From positions 44,510,523 through 44,574,522 of the forward strand of contig NC_079209.1 of assembly GCF_026745355.1 (NCBI RefSeq): a stretch of 64,000 nucleotides of DNA, read 5' to 3'. Source of the stretch: Beta vulgaris subsp. vulgaris. Taxonomy: Eukaryota > Streptophyta > Magnoliopsida > Caryophyllales > Amaranthaceae. How positions within the stretch are numbered: the first letter of the stretch is position 1; every line of letters begins with the position of its first letter. The notes under the pieces are model-generated. The model did not search any database. It was given only the letters and a program-made list of their open reading frames with translations, and was not told where the DNA came from. A program made the translations under genes and the position numbers. Shown here one piece after another: positions 23,281 to 34,861 of the stretch.

Positions 23281-23587
23281 GTGGTTTTCGTCAATAACTG
23301 AAATAAACCGAAACGAAACTGAAAATAACCGCAACAAATTTTAACTGATATGGATTCAACCGTTGGTTGGTTTAACTGTTTGGTTAAAACTGATTTAAAC
23401 TGCAACTGAACTGAACTGGAAATGGAAAGGGAAAAAACTGAATTAAACTGAACTGAAAAGTTTGTTAACTGAACTGAACTGAACTGTTAATTATTTCAAC
23501 TGATACAAACTGAACTGATATCAACTGAAATGTTTGGTTATAACCATAACTGAACTGTTGAACTGAATTGACACCTCTAGTACCAAT

Positions 23588-24076
23588 CACAACAGGAGAA
23601 AAATATGGTTCATCTGGTGGAAATCGTCGTTCTAAACGAGCAGACGTGGATACGGGTACCTCCAAGGGAGCTGCAAAACAAGATTTTTATGTTTTAAAGC
23701 TGACAACGTCAGATTAGGTATAGTATAACGGATTCATTCTTTTCAATAAAAAATAAACAAATACTTTATGTTAGTGTATGAATTAACTAATTGTTTCATT
23801 GACCCAAAAAAGTTCCGAATTTCGTCATTTGGTAGTAGTGGTAGTGGTACTATGAAGAAAGCTTGTGTACATAGATTATGAGTATATGAAACATTGAAGG
23901 TATATAATGAACTAGTATTTTTTACATGTTATGTGAGTATATCATATTAACATTATTTTTCTTAATTAGTTATTTATCAGCGCTACAAAAAATTTGATTT
24001 TCAACAAACATTTATAATGATTTTTAATTTTTTAAATATATATTTTTTAAATCAATGTTTTGTTGGTTTTTTTAGA
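23588..24076. other. Intergenic, nothing recognised
   Basis: Starts with the second copy of the hAT target duplication. The short minus-strand frame here has no family resemblance that I can support. Confidence 0.4.
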
Positions 24077-24078
24077 TA

Positions 24079-24396
24079 CTACCTCCGTTTCCTAAAGATC
24101 TTCCCTCTTTCCGTTTAAGTGTGTTTCAAAAAGATCTTCCCTCTTTTACTTTATTCCTTATTTGGAAAAAAAAAATTCCCTTTTTACCCTCTCATGTCCC
24201 TATCATATGGTCTACAATTACATTATTAATTCAATTTTACTCCCTTTCTCTCTCCTACTTTGATATCTTTTTATTTGTATATCTATCTTAACCACTTTCT
24301 CTCTCCAACTTTACACACCCCATACCCCAAACAAATGGATCCTCCTTGGTATTTGTAGGAACAGTAACAAGGAAAATCTTTAGGAAACAAAGGTAG
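24079..24396. mobile_element. Stowaway MITE, family A, copy 2
   Basis: Ends CTACCTCCGTTTCCTAAAG and, reverse-complemented, CTACCTTTGTTTCCTAAAG, flanked by TA. The interior matches the other two copies over its whole length. Confidence 0.88.
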
Positions 24397-24418
24397 TATT
24401 TGTTAATCACTATTCAAA

Positions 24419-25440
24419 TCTCTATTATATAAGTGAAAGAAAAACAAAGCACATGAAATCCCGTGCTCAAATAAAGTGGAAGAATTTATGTATTAGATTC
24501 AATCGTTGAATATTTATAGAGTGGAAGAGTTTAATTTGTATAATAGAGATTATCGAATAATAATCAAAATTTATATTCTAAAATATTATCATTATAATTG
24601 TTAATCTGAAATAAATTCAAGTCTTTATTTTTTGTACATATTGTTTCAATCAAGTTAATATTGTCAATTTAATTTTTTATCAGAGTTTCTCTTACATAGT
24701 AGGAGGAAATCAATCCTTAATTTAATATTTTGGTTCGGTCTAGACAAGAATTTAGTCGGTCCGGTGTTGGACCGAAAACCTATATTTTTGTTAAAAAAAA
24801 CTTTTTTGTTTGATTCAAATATATGTATAAATTAGATATAATTTAGATTTAATAATGTTAATAACAATATTCCAGAAGGAAATAAATAGTAGCTTTTTAA
24901 GTTTGTAACTTTTTATCTTTTAAACTTTTTTATTATCTCAACTTTTTGTTTACTGAAAAATCAGAAATTCTAGTCCACCGGTCCACGCTAAAAACCTGGA
25001 ATCGTGATTTTCTCTATACTGAGGACCGGACGGAAATTTTCGGTCTGCTCCGGTCCGATCCAAGAGCCTGCATAGTCCCATTATTATGTTATTTCTCTCT
25101 TTTGTTTTTCAGTAAAATATACCCCCAAATCCTATTTCATTTGATTTTTAATAAAAAAATAATTGATAACCACACTACAACTTATCACCTTAAATTACGT
25201 GATCCGACAAGTGTTCAAATCTTGCTAGCGCGGAGGGAGTATTAGATATATAAATCAAAAAAAATGAAAAAGTTCTCTTTTCTTGAAGAAAAAGTTGCTG
25301 GTAAATAATTTATCGAATGACGTGCATATTTTATCAAATCTCTTATGCCTTAGGGACTCCTTTTTTTATATATATTGTCTCTGGGAGCCTCAACGACTTA
25401 TTAAAAGAGTATTGATATTGTCGTTTGAGATTTAATCATA
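24419..25440. other. AT-rich intergenic block with orphan Helitron-type 5' ends
   Basis: TCTCTATTATATAAG at 24419 and a facing copy (reverse complement TCTCTATTATACAAA) near 24551 look like Helitron 5' termini. No 3' hairpin pairs with either. GGTCCGGT/ACCGGACC-type palindromic words occur at 24735-25075, possibly remains of a hAT MITE. No gene is supported. Confidence 0.35.
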
Positions 25441-25879
25441 TCTCTATTATATGAACCAAGGGGGGAGCTATGGTGCCCCCCTATGAAAAAACTTTTTAAC
25501 CCTTCATTCAATAAACTTTCATAAAAATATGTGTAGTTAATGAAAAAGTTTATGATTGAAGAACAAATTAACATAACTAAAGCAGTTTTCAAATCAATTA
25601 TAAAATCAAAGACATAAAATTTCAATTTTACATAAACTTAAAAATGCAATAACAATACCAACATCCATTAACAAGTACTAAAAACACCCAAAAAATAACT
25701 CTGTCATCATGTAATTTTTATATTTTGTATTTACACCATATGATATTTAGTTAGAACTAACGATGATTGTAAATTGCATTCTTCAAAATTACATTTAGAT
25801 GAAATTAATAATAATTGCCAAAATACATGCATCATGTACAAAGAAGACTAGTATTTTGATAAGGGAAGACAAGCTGTAA
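25441..25879 (+). mobile_element. Helitron 5' end, family of 14460
   Basis: TCTCTATTATATGAACCAAG followed by GGGGGGAGC and GGTGCCCCCC closely matches the start of the Helitron at 14460 (same G-run / C-run pair). No own 3' terminus is visible before the next element begins at 25880. Confidence 0.5.
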
Positions 25880-26136
25880 TCTATACTAATATATTAAAAG
25901 GCGTGCGTAAATCAGAAACGGTACCACATGGCGCTCTCCCTAAGGGAGTTTTACTCCATGTAATCCACAACAATAAAAAGATTAAAAATTGCATAGTATA
26001 AGGTTAGATCCCGAGACCTCAATAACATATACTAAAGTCTTAACCACTAGACCAAATAACATTTAGTGTTATCATCTTAAATTATAATATTAATAAATGA
26101 AAAATACCCGAGGCGTAGCCCGGGCATAATAACTAG
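25880..26136 (+). mobile_element. Short non-autonomous Helitron with antisense tRNA-like segment
   Basis: Starts TCTATACTAATATATTAAA after an A. It ends with a GC-rich hairpin region (CCCGAGGCGTAGCCCGGG), then CATAATAA and CTAG before T. Its 5' end is nearly identical to the element at 57813, including GGCGTGCG. On the minus strand, TGGTCTAGTGGTTAAGAC resembles a pol III A box or tRNA D-arm. Confidence 0.72.
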
Positions 26137-27035
26137 TTAGAAACACAAAAAACGTAATTACTGCATTAGTGGTGAAATACGGTTTTTATATATAAAGCTG
26201 AGTACATTTATCCTACATGTCAAGCTATTGTTCAATTTGCCAAATGTCATCACTACACTTATCCTCATTTTTTCAGTGCCACGTGTAGTATGCATATGAA
26301 CATTTGCTGAGATTTCGCTTCCACAATCAAACTGTGCGTGGGCTAATTGCCTCATTTATGGAAAGCCATAACTATTGCTTTAAATTGGATGATTTGCAAC
26401 ATATATAGTCTATAGATATAAAATGAATCAATTACAATCATATAAATTTGGTAAGTTTTACCTCATTGCTTTAATTACGTCACCCGGTTAAATTAAATTA
26501 ATTATTTAGATTCAAAATTTGAAATTCGTGGGTAATTTTCAGACCATAATTAGCCATGACTTTTGCTGTCAAAAGATAGTAAAGAATATTCATTAGATAT
26601 AGTGAGATTTGATTTGTCTATATAACATTTATACTAAGAATATTTAAACCATAACTAAATTTTCAAACTAAATCCAAAAGATCAATACAAATTAGCATGC
26701 CAATATTAAATCATTTGCTCCTAGATCGAAACAAAATCACCATTATGAAACCAAACTCAAAGGGTAAAAAAAGGAACTTACAAGATTGAGAGAACTGTAG
26801 GGAGAAGAGGAAAAAAAAATATTACGGTTCATCAAATAAGTCAAAACAAAATAAAGGAGAGAGAGTGGATACTTTGAAGTGAGAGGGTGATGGGTGTTGC
26901 GTTAGTGACAGTGCTTATAATCAAGAAATGGGGATAATTGAGACCATACAAGAAGATGAGGAAATAGATAGGTTTGGTTTGGTAACTTTGGTTTACCATA
27001 ATTTTGTATACTTTAATCAAGAAATTAAGCTATAT
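26137..27035. other. Intergenic, no supported gene
   Basis: AT-rich sequence with scattered GAGAGAGAG and a (CA)-poor low-complexity character. No frame with recognisable domains. Confidence 0.4.
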
Positions 27036-27037
27036 TA

Positions 27038-27703
27038 TCCTCCGTCCCAAAATATAGATCACATTTTCATTTTAGTTGTCCTAAAATAGAGTTTCCATTT
27101 TCATACTCCCTCCGTTTCCTAAAGATCTTCCCTCTTTCCGTTTAAGGGTGTTTCCAAAAGATCTTCCCTCTTTTGCTTTATTCCTTATTTGGCAAAACAA
27201 ATTTCCCTATTTACCCTCTCATGTCACTATCATATGGTCCATCATTACATTATTAATTCAATTTTACTCCCTTTCTCTCTCCTACTTTAACCCCTTTTTA
27301 TTTGTTTATTTATCTTAACCCCTTTATCTCTCCTACTTTACTCACACCATGCCCCACACAACTTGATTTTCCTTGGTATCTGTAGGAACAGTAAGTGGGA
27401 AGATCTTTAGGAAACGAAGGGAGTATTTAGTTCCACATTTTTCCGTAATTTGTCTAGAAAAATCGTGTCCCGTCACTTATTTGCTTCTTGAATTTTGTTT
27501 TTTCCTTTGTTTATTCGACCAAGATGTTACAATTAATGCTCTTTCACCAATTATTTTTCATTCTCTCTCCTAATTAAAATCATTTTTTCTCAGACAACAC
27601 TTATTTAAATAAATAAAAAATCTTTATTATCACTCTGAGATTATACTTGCATAAATAACTATGAAAAAAGGGAAATGAGAACTATATTTTGGAATGGAGG
27701 GAG
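27038..27703. mobile_element. Stowaway-like MITE split by another Stowaway
   Basis: Outer ends TCCTCCGTCCCAAAATATAG and, reverse-complemented, CTCCCTCCATTCCAAAATAT, flanked by TA. The inner copy (27106-27423) splits it, so about 348 bp belong to the outer element. Confidence 0.8.
27106..27423. mobile_element. Stowaway MITE, family A, copy 3 (nested)
   Basis: Best-preserved copy: ends CTCCCTCCGTTTCCTAAAG and, reverse-complemented, CTCCCTTCGTTTCCTAAAG, flanked by TA on both sides within the outer Stowaway. Confidence 0.9.
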
Positions 27704-28284
27704 TATTACCTTATGGTAACAGTGTATGAGCTACCAAATGAAAATGTACAAAGTTTCTTCTAAAACGCTAACAAAAAGAAAAGGAAGTCATTGTCAGGCA
27801 TGTCAACAATACTTTCTAAATAAAATTCAAGGGTTTCCTCCAAGCTAAGATAGATATTAGGAAAAGAGTAATAAACTTTGTTTGTTGGATTAGACAACCA
27901 TTATTGCTAATCAGTGTCCAAAGCCTCCAAGATGAAATTAGGATTCTTATTGTATATGATAAACTTTGTCATGTTATATAATTTCTGATTTAATTATTAG
28001 CTCTGTATGTTACATATATTGTTATGTTTGCTTTATTTTATTTTTTAATAATATAGATTGATCAGTCGTGCATTAAATCATATCATACAAAAAATAAAAA
28101 TATGTAACAAGATAGTTTAATAAGAGAGAGGGGTTGAGCGAGACTGCCACAAGCAAGGAGTGAAAGTTGTTGCGTGATTGAGTGCCAGTAGTGGCGCATC
28201 GTGTTTTTATATGAGCCTCTGAATGAAACAATGGGCAGAACACAAGCTTCTTAGCTTCATTCAACTTTTTTTGTTTAAAAAAAG

Positions 28285-28505
28285 TTTTTTTTTTGCTAAG
28301 CAAATAATTATATTAATTAGAGTAAACAGTTACAACCTAAAATCAACTAAGAGGAAGCGAAACCAAATTATATTAATTAGAGCAAACAGTTACAACCTAA
28401 AACCAACTAAGAGGAAGCAACCTTGGTTTGCTTCCTCTTAGTTGGTTTTAGGTTGTATTGTTTGCTCTAATTAATATAATTACTTGCTTAGCAAAAAAAA
28501 AAAAA
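28285..28505. repeat. Foldback unit, copy 1
   Basis: The left arm TTTTTTTTGCTAAGCAA and right arm TTGCTTAGCAAAAAAAA are inverted. Inside, a block of about 59 bp ending ACAACCTAAAACCAACTAAG is present twice in direct order and a third time inverted, so the single strand can form a long hairpin. Confidence 0.9.
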
Positions 28506-29274
28506 GTCGGTTGGTCACATGTTTTTATCATGACATTAGCTACATCAATCACTGGACATACGGATAAGTCGGTTTTTTAAAATTTATTTTTAATACAGAT
28601 ATGATTATAAAAATTGAAAAATCAATACTATTCAGATCATGATTTTAGGAGAAACATTCTAAAATCTTAAATTTATAAACAAAGTACTCCCCGCATTTTA
28701 ATGTGTTTTTTGTTTCATTTACGTATTTATAAATGTATATATCACGATTATAAGATTTTTAAAGTTTAAAATGTTGTAACAAAGAATTTTTATATATATT
28801 AAATAGTATAATTTTATATTTTATATTCTTTTAATCTTAAATAGATGGTATCTAACAATTACGGATTTAATATATTTCGAATAAAAACAACTACTTAATA
28901 TACAAAATAATTATCGTACATTATACACGGCTCCACGCTAAATCATTTCTACATAATTAACTTTGTCATGTTATATAATTTCTGATTTAATTATTAGCCT
29001 GTTACATGTATTGTTATGTTTGCTTTATTTTATTTTTTAATAATATAGATTGATCAGTCGTCATTATAGATAATCATATCATACAAAAAATAAAAATATG
29101 TAATAAGATAGTTTAATAAGAGAGAGGGTTGAGCGAGACTGCCACAAGCAAGGAGTGAAAGTTGTTGCGTGATTGAGTGCCAGTAGTGGCGCATTGTGTT
29201 TTTATATGAGCCTCTGAATGAAACAATGGGCAGAACACAAGCTTCTTCATTCAACTTTTTTTGTTTAAAAAAAG

Positions 29275-29493
29275 TTTTTTTTTGCTAAGCAAATAATTAT
29301 ATTAATTAGAGTAAACAGTTACAACCTAAAATCAACTAAGAGGAAGCGAAACCAAATTATATTAATTAGAGCAAACAGTTACAACCTAAAACCAACTAAG
29401 AGGAAGTGAACCTTGGTTTGCTTCCTCTTAGTTGGTTTTAGGTTGTATTGTTTGCTCTAATTAATATAATTACTTGCTTAGCAAAAAAAAAAA
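29275..29493. repeat. Foldback unit, copy 2
   Basis: Same architecture and nearly the same sequence as the copy at 28285, carried along by the 1-kb tandem duplication. Confidence 0.9.
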
Positions 29494-29946
29494 GTCGGTT
29501 GGTCACATGTTTTTATCATGACATTAGCTACATCAACACTGGACATACGTCATAAGTCGGTTTTTTAAAATTTATTTTTAATACACGATATGATTATAAA
29601 AACTTGAAATCAATAACTACTATTCAGATCATGATTTTAGGAGAAACATTCTAAAATCTTAAATTTATAAACAAAGTACTCACCCGCATTTTAATGTGTT
29701 TTTTGTTTCATTTACGTATTTATAAATGTATATATCACGATTATAAGATTTTTAAAGTTTAAAATGTTGTAACAAAGAATTTATATATATATTAAATAGT
29801 ATAATTTTATATTTTATATTCTTTTAATCTTAAATAGATGATATCTAACAATTACGGATTTAATATATTTCGAATAAAAACAACTACTTAATATACAAAA
29901 TAATTATCGTACATTATACACGCTAAATCATTTCTACATAAAACTT

Positions 29947-29977
29947 CCCGTGCATTTTTGCACGGGTGGAAAGCTAG
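29947..29977 (+). mobile_element. Helitron 3' terminus
   Basis: The perfect hairpin CCCGTGCATTTTTGCACGGG (29947-29966) is followed by TGGAAAG and CTAG, then T. It caps the 1-kb tandem duplication. No 5' terminus could be paired with it. Confidence 0.65.
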
Positions 29978-29998
29978 TATTAGTATAGAGTATAGCAC

Positions 29999-30150
29999 GG
30001 TGTTAATTAGAGACGTTGTTATGGAAATTGTTGTCCATAGTAGTTAAAAAAAACAAATCTTGCGTTTATGGAAATTGTTGTACATAGTAGTTACTTTTTG
30101 TTAATTAGAGACGTTGTTATGGAAATTGTTGTCCATAGTAGTATAGACTA
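29999..30150. repeat. Short tandem repeats (GTTATGGAAATTGTTG type)
   Basis: ATGGAAATTGTTGTCCATAG recurs three times with slight variation within 150 bp. Confidence 0.8.
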
Positions 30151-30371
30151 GTATTTTGAATTTTTATGTTTCATGAGTACTTAACTTTGACTTATCTTTT
30201 AGTTATTTTACCTTATATAATTATGTATTATGGGATAATTTATATCTTTTCCTAATCTTAATTGGATGATCGTAAATATTAGTTATATCTTAGCTAGATT
30301 AGTTTATCCTTTTCCCTATATTTATCTTTTAGTTTCCTAGTCCTATTCTTATTCTACTTATCCAACTAGCA

Positions 30372-31608
30372 TAAATAGGGGTTTCCACCCATCATATTTT
30401 TCACCCCAAATTTGAGAAATAAATCTTTTTTCGCAAGTTTAAACTCTCTCTCTTCTGGCCTACCTTTCTCTTTCTCCATAGTAGTTATTAATTTTCAAGG
30501 TGCGTGTATTTGTAGATCTTTAATAATTGTTTTGCAAGTGTAGTATAATGTTTTTAGAAAAATATTTTGGATTAAAATACATGTTTTTATGAGTTTTATT
30601 ATGAACTGCATCTGTTTTATATGAACATGTTTGAATGTTTACAAATTTTATTTATGAACTTTGAATTATGTCTTTCGTTTAATATATTTAAAGTTGGATC
30701 TTTGAATTATTTATATTCAAATATTTTAGAAGGAGTTTGATCTTTTGATTCATGTTTAAATATTTAAAAAAGAGTGTTTTTGAACTATTATTGTTTTTCA
30801 AAGGTTAACCCTTGAGCAAGTTATTTTATTTATGCCTTTATATGGCTAAGTTTTAAGAATTATCATTTTTTTTAAAGGAGGATTATTTCAAAAGGATTTT
30901 TATTAGTTATATGATCTTTTATGATCACAATTATAAAGAGGCAATAGGTTGTTATTTATTAGCAAGACCCGTAGCCATTATATTATTTACCCATGTACTT
31001 TTTGTATAAGTCATGTGGACAAGGTAGTAACCCCTCGTAATAGACTCAGTAAGGAATACTAAACTTGGGGGATGTACACTTTAGGCAAGGTACCTAGGCA
31101 AGGAAAATGAGTTTTTATTACATTTATATACTTTATATTACACAAGTATTATCAAGTATCCAGAATGGTTTTTCGAAATTAAATATTTCCAAATATTAAA
31201 GTAAATAAAGTGTTTAATATTCCGCAAATACATATACTCAGTATTTTTACTGACAACGCTTTTGTTTTGTTTTGTTTTATGGCTTAGTCCTGAGATGATC
31301 CTATTTTGGCGAGTAAATTTTACAGGTTGTTATGATGCATACTTCATGTGGGGGAGCTAGTGAGGAATCATAATTAGTCAAGGAGTTGTTATTTTACTTT
31401 ATTTATTTACATTGTTATATAGTTGTACAATAAAGTTTATATTAATAAAGAGAAGTTAGTTCAGTTATTCCGCTGCATTAGTTAAAGTTCAGTTAGTAGT
31501 TAGTATTAAAGCCTTTAACGTTATCACGTGACGTAATACTCTCAAATTTCTCAAGGAGTTTTATATTAAAATAAGTTTTTCAAAAAAGGGAAATTTGGCG
31601 GTGTTACA
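30372..31608 (+). repeat. Probable solo LTR (3' portion defined)
   Basis: It ends GGCGGTGTTACA at 31608, like the chromovirus LTR. CATAAATAGGGG (about 30371) resembles an LTR TATA box and is followed by a CT-rich leader. The sequence has no coding domain. The 5' boundary was not found; it lies upstream of the TATA. Confidence 0.45.
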
Positions 31609-31913
31609 CTATTAGTGAATTTGGTGAAAGTAAATCTAGGAGTAAAGATTGAACGACGTTGAAACTATTTTGTATCTACATTGCTATTTGTCATTCATTT
31701 ATGTAGCGTGTCTTTCAACTCTCGTAATCTCTTTTTCAATTGAAACATGGTGCATTTACATTGTCATAGCTTTAGAAATTTGATTTTTACAAGTTATTTT
31801 AAATCAATTGATTCAATCTCTTTTTTGTTGATACCGAAAATATCCTACAACAATATAACAAAGACATATAATTTAACGAGTTGGGTCATGGTTGATGTGG
31901 TTCAACCCATTTA

Positions 31914-32219
31914 TAGGTCGTTTGGTTCACTATTTTTGGGTTTCAAGAAACGGAATCAATTACTGATTCCCTTTTTTCTTGTTTGGTTCAACCTCTCATC
32001 AATCCCTTACCATTACTTGATGGTAATGGATTCTCCCAATTTATTACCTTCCCTCCACCTCAAGTAACAAAATCCATTATTTGAAGTTAATGGTTACCCT
32101 TCATTTTCATTCTTTGGCTTGAACCAAACACTCAATAATGGTAATTATTTTTGTTACCATTCCCCTCTTCTATTTATATCAATTCCCTTTTCATTCCATA
32201 TCTTGAACCAAACGACCCC
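31914..32219. mobile_element. Tourist-type MITE
   Basis: Inverted ends TAGGTCGTTTGGTTCA and GGGGTCGTTTGGTTCA (right end reverse-complemented). TTA flanks both sides (31911-31913, 32220-32222). It lies about 200 bp downstream (minus strand) of the leader-exon donor site. Confidence 0.8.
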
Positions 32220-32419
32220 TTACTGATTAACCTAACACTAACTTGACATGACCCAGTTCATTTACCAACTATAGCCACAAGAGATTATGCAGAATGAAGA
32301 GGCAACAATTAAGTAAATTAAATTCCAACTAATAAAATTTAACTTAAATAAAGCGCAATGCAGAATGAAATATGTATATGTCGAAACCATGCATAATTTT
32401 GGACAATGTAAAAGATTAC

Positions 32420-32543
32420 CCATACCGTTAGTTGACGTAGATTCAAGCTCAACTAGATGTCGAGCAGAGACCTCAATGGAAATGAGAAGAGTCAATATTG
32501 CGATAACGATGCCAAGAAGAAAAACATCCTTTGATGATGCCAT
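32420..32543 (-). pseudogene. First exon of a small secreted (GRP-like) protein gene, copy A
   Basis: ATG at 32543 opens MASSKDVFLLGIVIAILTLL..., a clear signal peptide with cleavage expected near VSA. RHLVELESTSTNG follows. The exon ends G|GTAATC at 32420 in phase 1, matching copy B at 56955. N-terminal leaders of this shape (MASSK..., ending ...SARxL) are typical of plant glycine-rich secreted proteins, whose Gly-rich repeat is in exon 2. No Gly-rich exon is visible downstream within the next several kb on this strand; a Tourist MITE lies there instead. It is therefore likely a truncated duplicate. The family call rests on the leader only. Confidence 0.6.
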
Positions 32544-32760
32544 CTTAAGTCAGGAGTCGTGTTTTTGATTTGGACGAGTATGAGAATAGTATGACACATG
32601 TATTTATGGGTAGTTGAGAGAGGAGTAGTTGAGACTTGAGGGCCAAGTCGCCAAGACCGCTGAATGGCGCAGTAGCGATATTTTTTTCTCGGATGTTTCT
32701 TTGTAGTTGTGAGTTTGCGACTTTTGTGAGGGATATGTCATGTGTATATGTAATAGAAAA
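32544..32760 (-). promoter_or_regulatory. Promoter of copy A (paralogous to copy B)
   Basis: On the minus strand CATAAATACATG (TATA box, about 32610-32599) lies some 60 bp upstream of the ATG. CAAGTCTCAACTACTCC and AGCGGTCTT lie further up. All three blocks recur in the same order upstream of copy B at 56955. Confidence 0.6.
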
Positions 32761-32865
32761 CGAAAGTACAACAACCAAGAAACGATGGGGAAAAGTCAGG
32801 TTGTTTAATATCTTGTCGAAAGTAACTTATAAATATTTTGGCTTTTACACTATTCATACATTATA

Positions 32866-32896
32866 CTAGTTTACCCATGTAAAAATGCACGGGAAG
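32866..32896 (-). mobile_element. Helitron 3' terminus, minus strand
   Basis: Read on the minus strand: CTTCCCGTGCATTTTTACAT, then GGGTAAA and CTAG followed by T. It resembles the terminus at 29947, with an imperfect hairpin. No 5' end was located. Confidence 0.5.
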
Positions 32897-33269
32897 TTTA
32901 TTTTTTTGATTTAATTTTGTATATCAAATATGATATGTTATATATGGTAAAACACTACAAGTCTGCATGTAGCATTTGTTAAAGAGGAAACACGAAAAAA
33001 CCCTGTAACTCAACGAAGTGGATGAACGACACAAATGAATTATTAAATAAGAGTATTGTAAAAAAATTTTGAACCACGTCTTTTTACTATACATTTGTGG
33101 TAACATTTGAGTTTTCACGTTCTTTATCAGCTATGAATGTTTTTCAAACCCTTTTTGCTATTAACTCTTGATACGACAATATATATTTATTTAAAATTAT
33201 ATAATACTTCCCTTTAAATCATGGTGTATATATTTGTATATATGTAATGAAATAGTATAAACATATAAG

Positions 33270-33775
33270 TAGAGCAGGCAACCAAGTTGGGCTAGCAATC
33301 AGTTCAGGTTGGGTTGGATTCGCGTTCGAGTTTATTAAACATTTAATAAATAGGTTGAAATACTCAACCCTGACCCGACCTATTTAATAAACGAATTACC
33401 CGTTTAACCCATTTAATCATAATTTTATTATACAAAAAATTAATTATTTCATTAAAAGTATATATGAGAGAGTTCACTGTTAAAAGTATGCATGTTTAAT
33501 ATTTCTTATAATAATTATGACCTATTTTAGCAATATTTACTTTTTTAACCAAATTTTAGATTTACCAATATATTTTTCGAGAATTTTCTACATATTCGTA
33601 AGTTAATAAAGTCAAAGCATGTCAATTTCGAGTCGAAAATGTCAATCTCAATCTAACATGTTTAATCAATGGGTTAGAAAATCGGTCAAATTCCAACCCT
33701 GACCAGCTTATTTTAATTGGGTTAGGTTCGGGTCGTATTTCGTATTGAGTTAGCTTTTGCAAAGCCTACATAATA
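33270..33775. other. AT-rich block with hAT-MITE-like GGGTT/AACCC words
   Basis: Repeated GGGTTGGGTT, AACCCATTT and TTGGGTTAGGTTCGGGTC words resemble the interiors of hAT MITEs, but no paired ends or duplications were found. No gene. Confidence 0.3.
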
Positions 33776-33965
33776 TAGTGACATTATAATTTACCTTGTA
33801 TAGTAAATGTAAATTAACAGTACAACAAAAATTAAAGAGAAAAATATATTTATCAATTTAGTTTATTAGAAAAATAACCTGTAACTCATCTTATCAAATA
33901 GACAATAAATTTCATTTATATTGTAATTTATAAATGAAATATATATTGTAACGTATAAATTTTTC

Positions 33966-33967
<2 letters not shown>

Positions 33968-34040
<73 letters not shown>
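33968..34040. repeat. (TA)n microsatellite
   Basis: About 70 bp of nearly uninterrupted TA repeats. Confidence 0.95.
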
Positions 34041-34043
<3 letters not shown>

Positions 34044-34861
34044 AAGAACTGAATATAGAAATATCTTACACGATATTATGATCTTGTAATGTCAATAGTC
34101 TAAAATGGGTTTAACCTTAAACAAAAGAACTAAATGGGCTTGTTATCTAAAATAATATGATATTGTATTGAGAATAGTCTAAAATTGGCTTACAACCCAT
34201 GCGATGCACTATAATGAAATAAAATTATCTATAATAATCAATATTATTGTTATTATTATCCATATAAATGATCAAATGGTACTAAGTTAAAAGCACATAC
34301 ATTGCTTAGTTTAATTTAATCAACTTTAAGTAACATCTAGTGGTCAAACTTGTCTCAAACTCGTTTTAAGCTCACGTAATTAAAATGAATCTAATTGTTC
34401 ATATATATCAATATCGTTACATATGAAAAAAAATGTCTATCCCCCCTAGATAGCATGGTTTTCATTTGCGGGTCAGCAAAATATATGATGATAATTAATA
34501 TTAATAACATATATCTAAGAAGAAAAAAAATGAAAACCCAAAATATTTCAATTTAGAAATTTAATAATTTGTGATATTTACATTAGAATCATGAAGTGAT
34601 CATACACAACTAACTATATATTGAAATAATTTAAGAAAAATATAAATGAGAAATAAAAGATTATTGACTTGCGAAATAATTTATATCTTCAGTATTTGAG
34701 AAATAGTTTACATTAAGATTTCTGGACCCGTGCATAATGCACATGAATATTTTTTAGTTCTTAAATAGTTTTTTTTTATTCCAAAATTATTGGAATGACT
34801 ACATTTAAAATTGAAAGATTATAAATTGTAAATTTTATATTTCATGATATAATCTTTTCAT
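34041..34861. other. Intergenic, no supported gene
   Basis: AT-rich. CCCGTGCATAATGCAC at about 34728 resembles a Helitron hairpin but lacks an adjacent CTAG, so it is not called as a terminus. Confidence 0.35.

Larger units (their letters stand above)
15908..23579. mobile_element. 7.7-kb hAT transposon with intact ends
   Basis: GTACCAAT at 15900-15907 and again at 23580-23587 is a perfect 8-bp target duplication. The ends TAGAGCTGTCAGTTTGG (left) and TAGAGGTGTCAATTCAG (right, reverse-complemented) are short inverted repeats. About 300 bp inside the left end and 250 bp inside the right end are packed with AACTGAACTG-type words, probable subterminal binding sites. The only recognisable gene is the minus-strand BED/hAT transposase at 17865-19965. 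Long AT-rich arms flank it (16240-17860 and 20000-23280). The transposase is frameshifted, so this copy needs help to move. Confidence 0.88.
27962..29940. repeat. 1-kb tandem direct duplication
   Basis: AACTTTGTCATGTTATATAA starts both copies (27962 and 28959). The copies of about 997 and 982 bp align throughout with small indels and substitutions. Each contains a foldback unit. Confidence 0.92.

Noticed and set aside
28306..28480. CRISPR-like repeat array
   Set aside because: Only two direct copies plus one inverted, no spacers, eukaryotic context; it is a foldback repeat.
30128..30240. 5' end of the solo LTR ending at 31608
   Set aside because: Several TG starts were considered, but none gave an inverted match to GTGTTACA or a 5-bp duplication of CTATT.
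34728..34743. Helitron terminus at CCCGTGCATAATGCAC
   Set aside because: Hairpin-like, but no CTAG/CTRR at the right distance on either strand.
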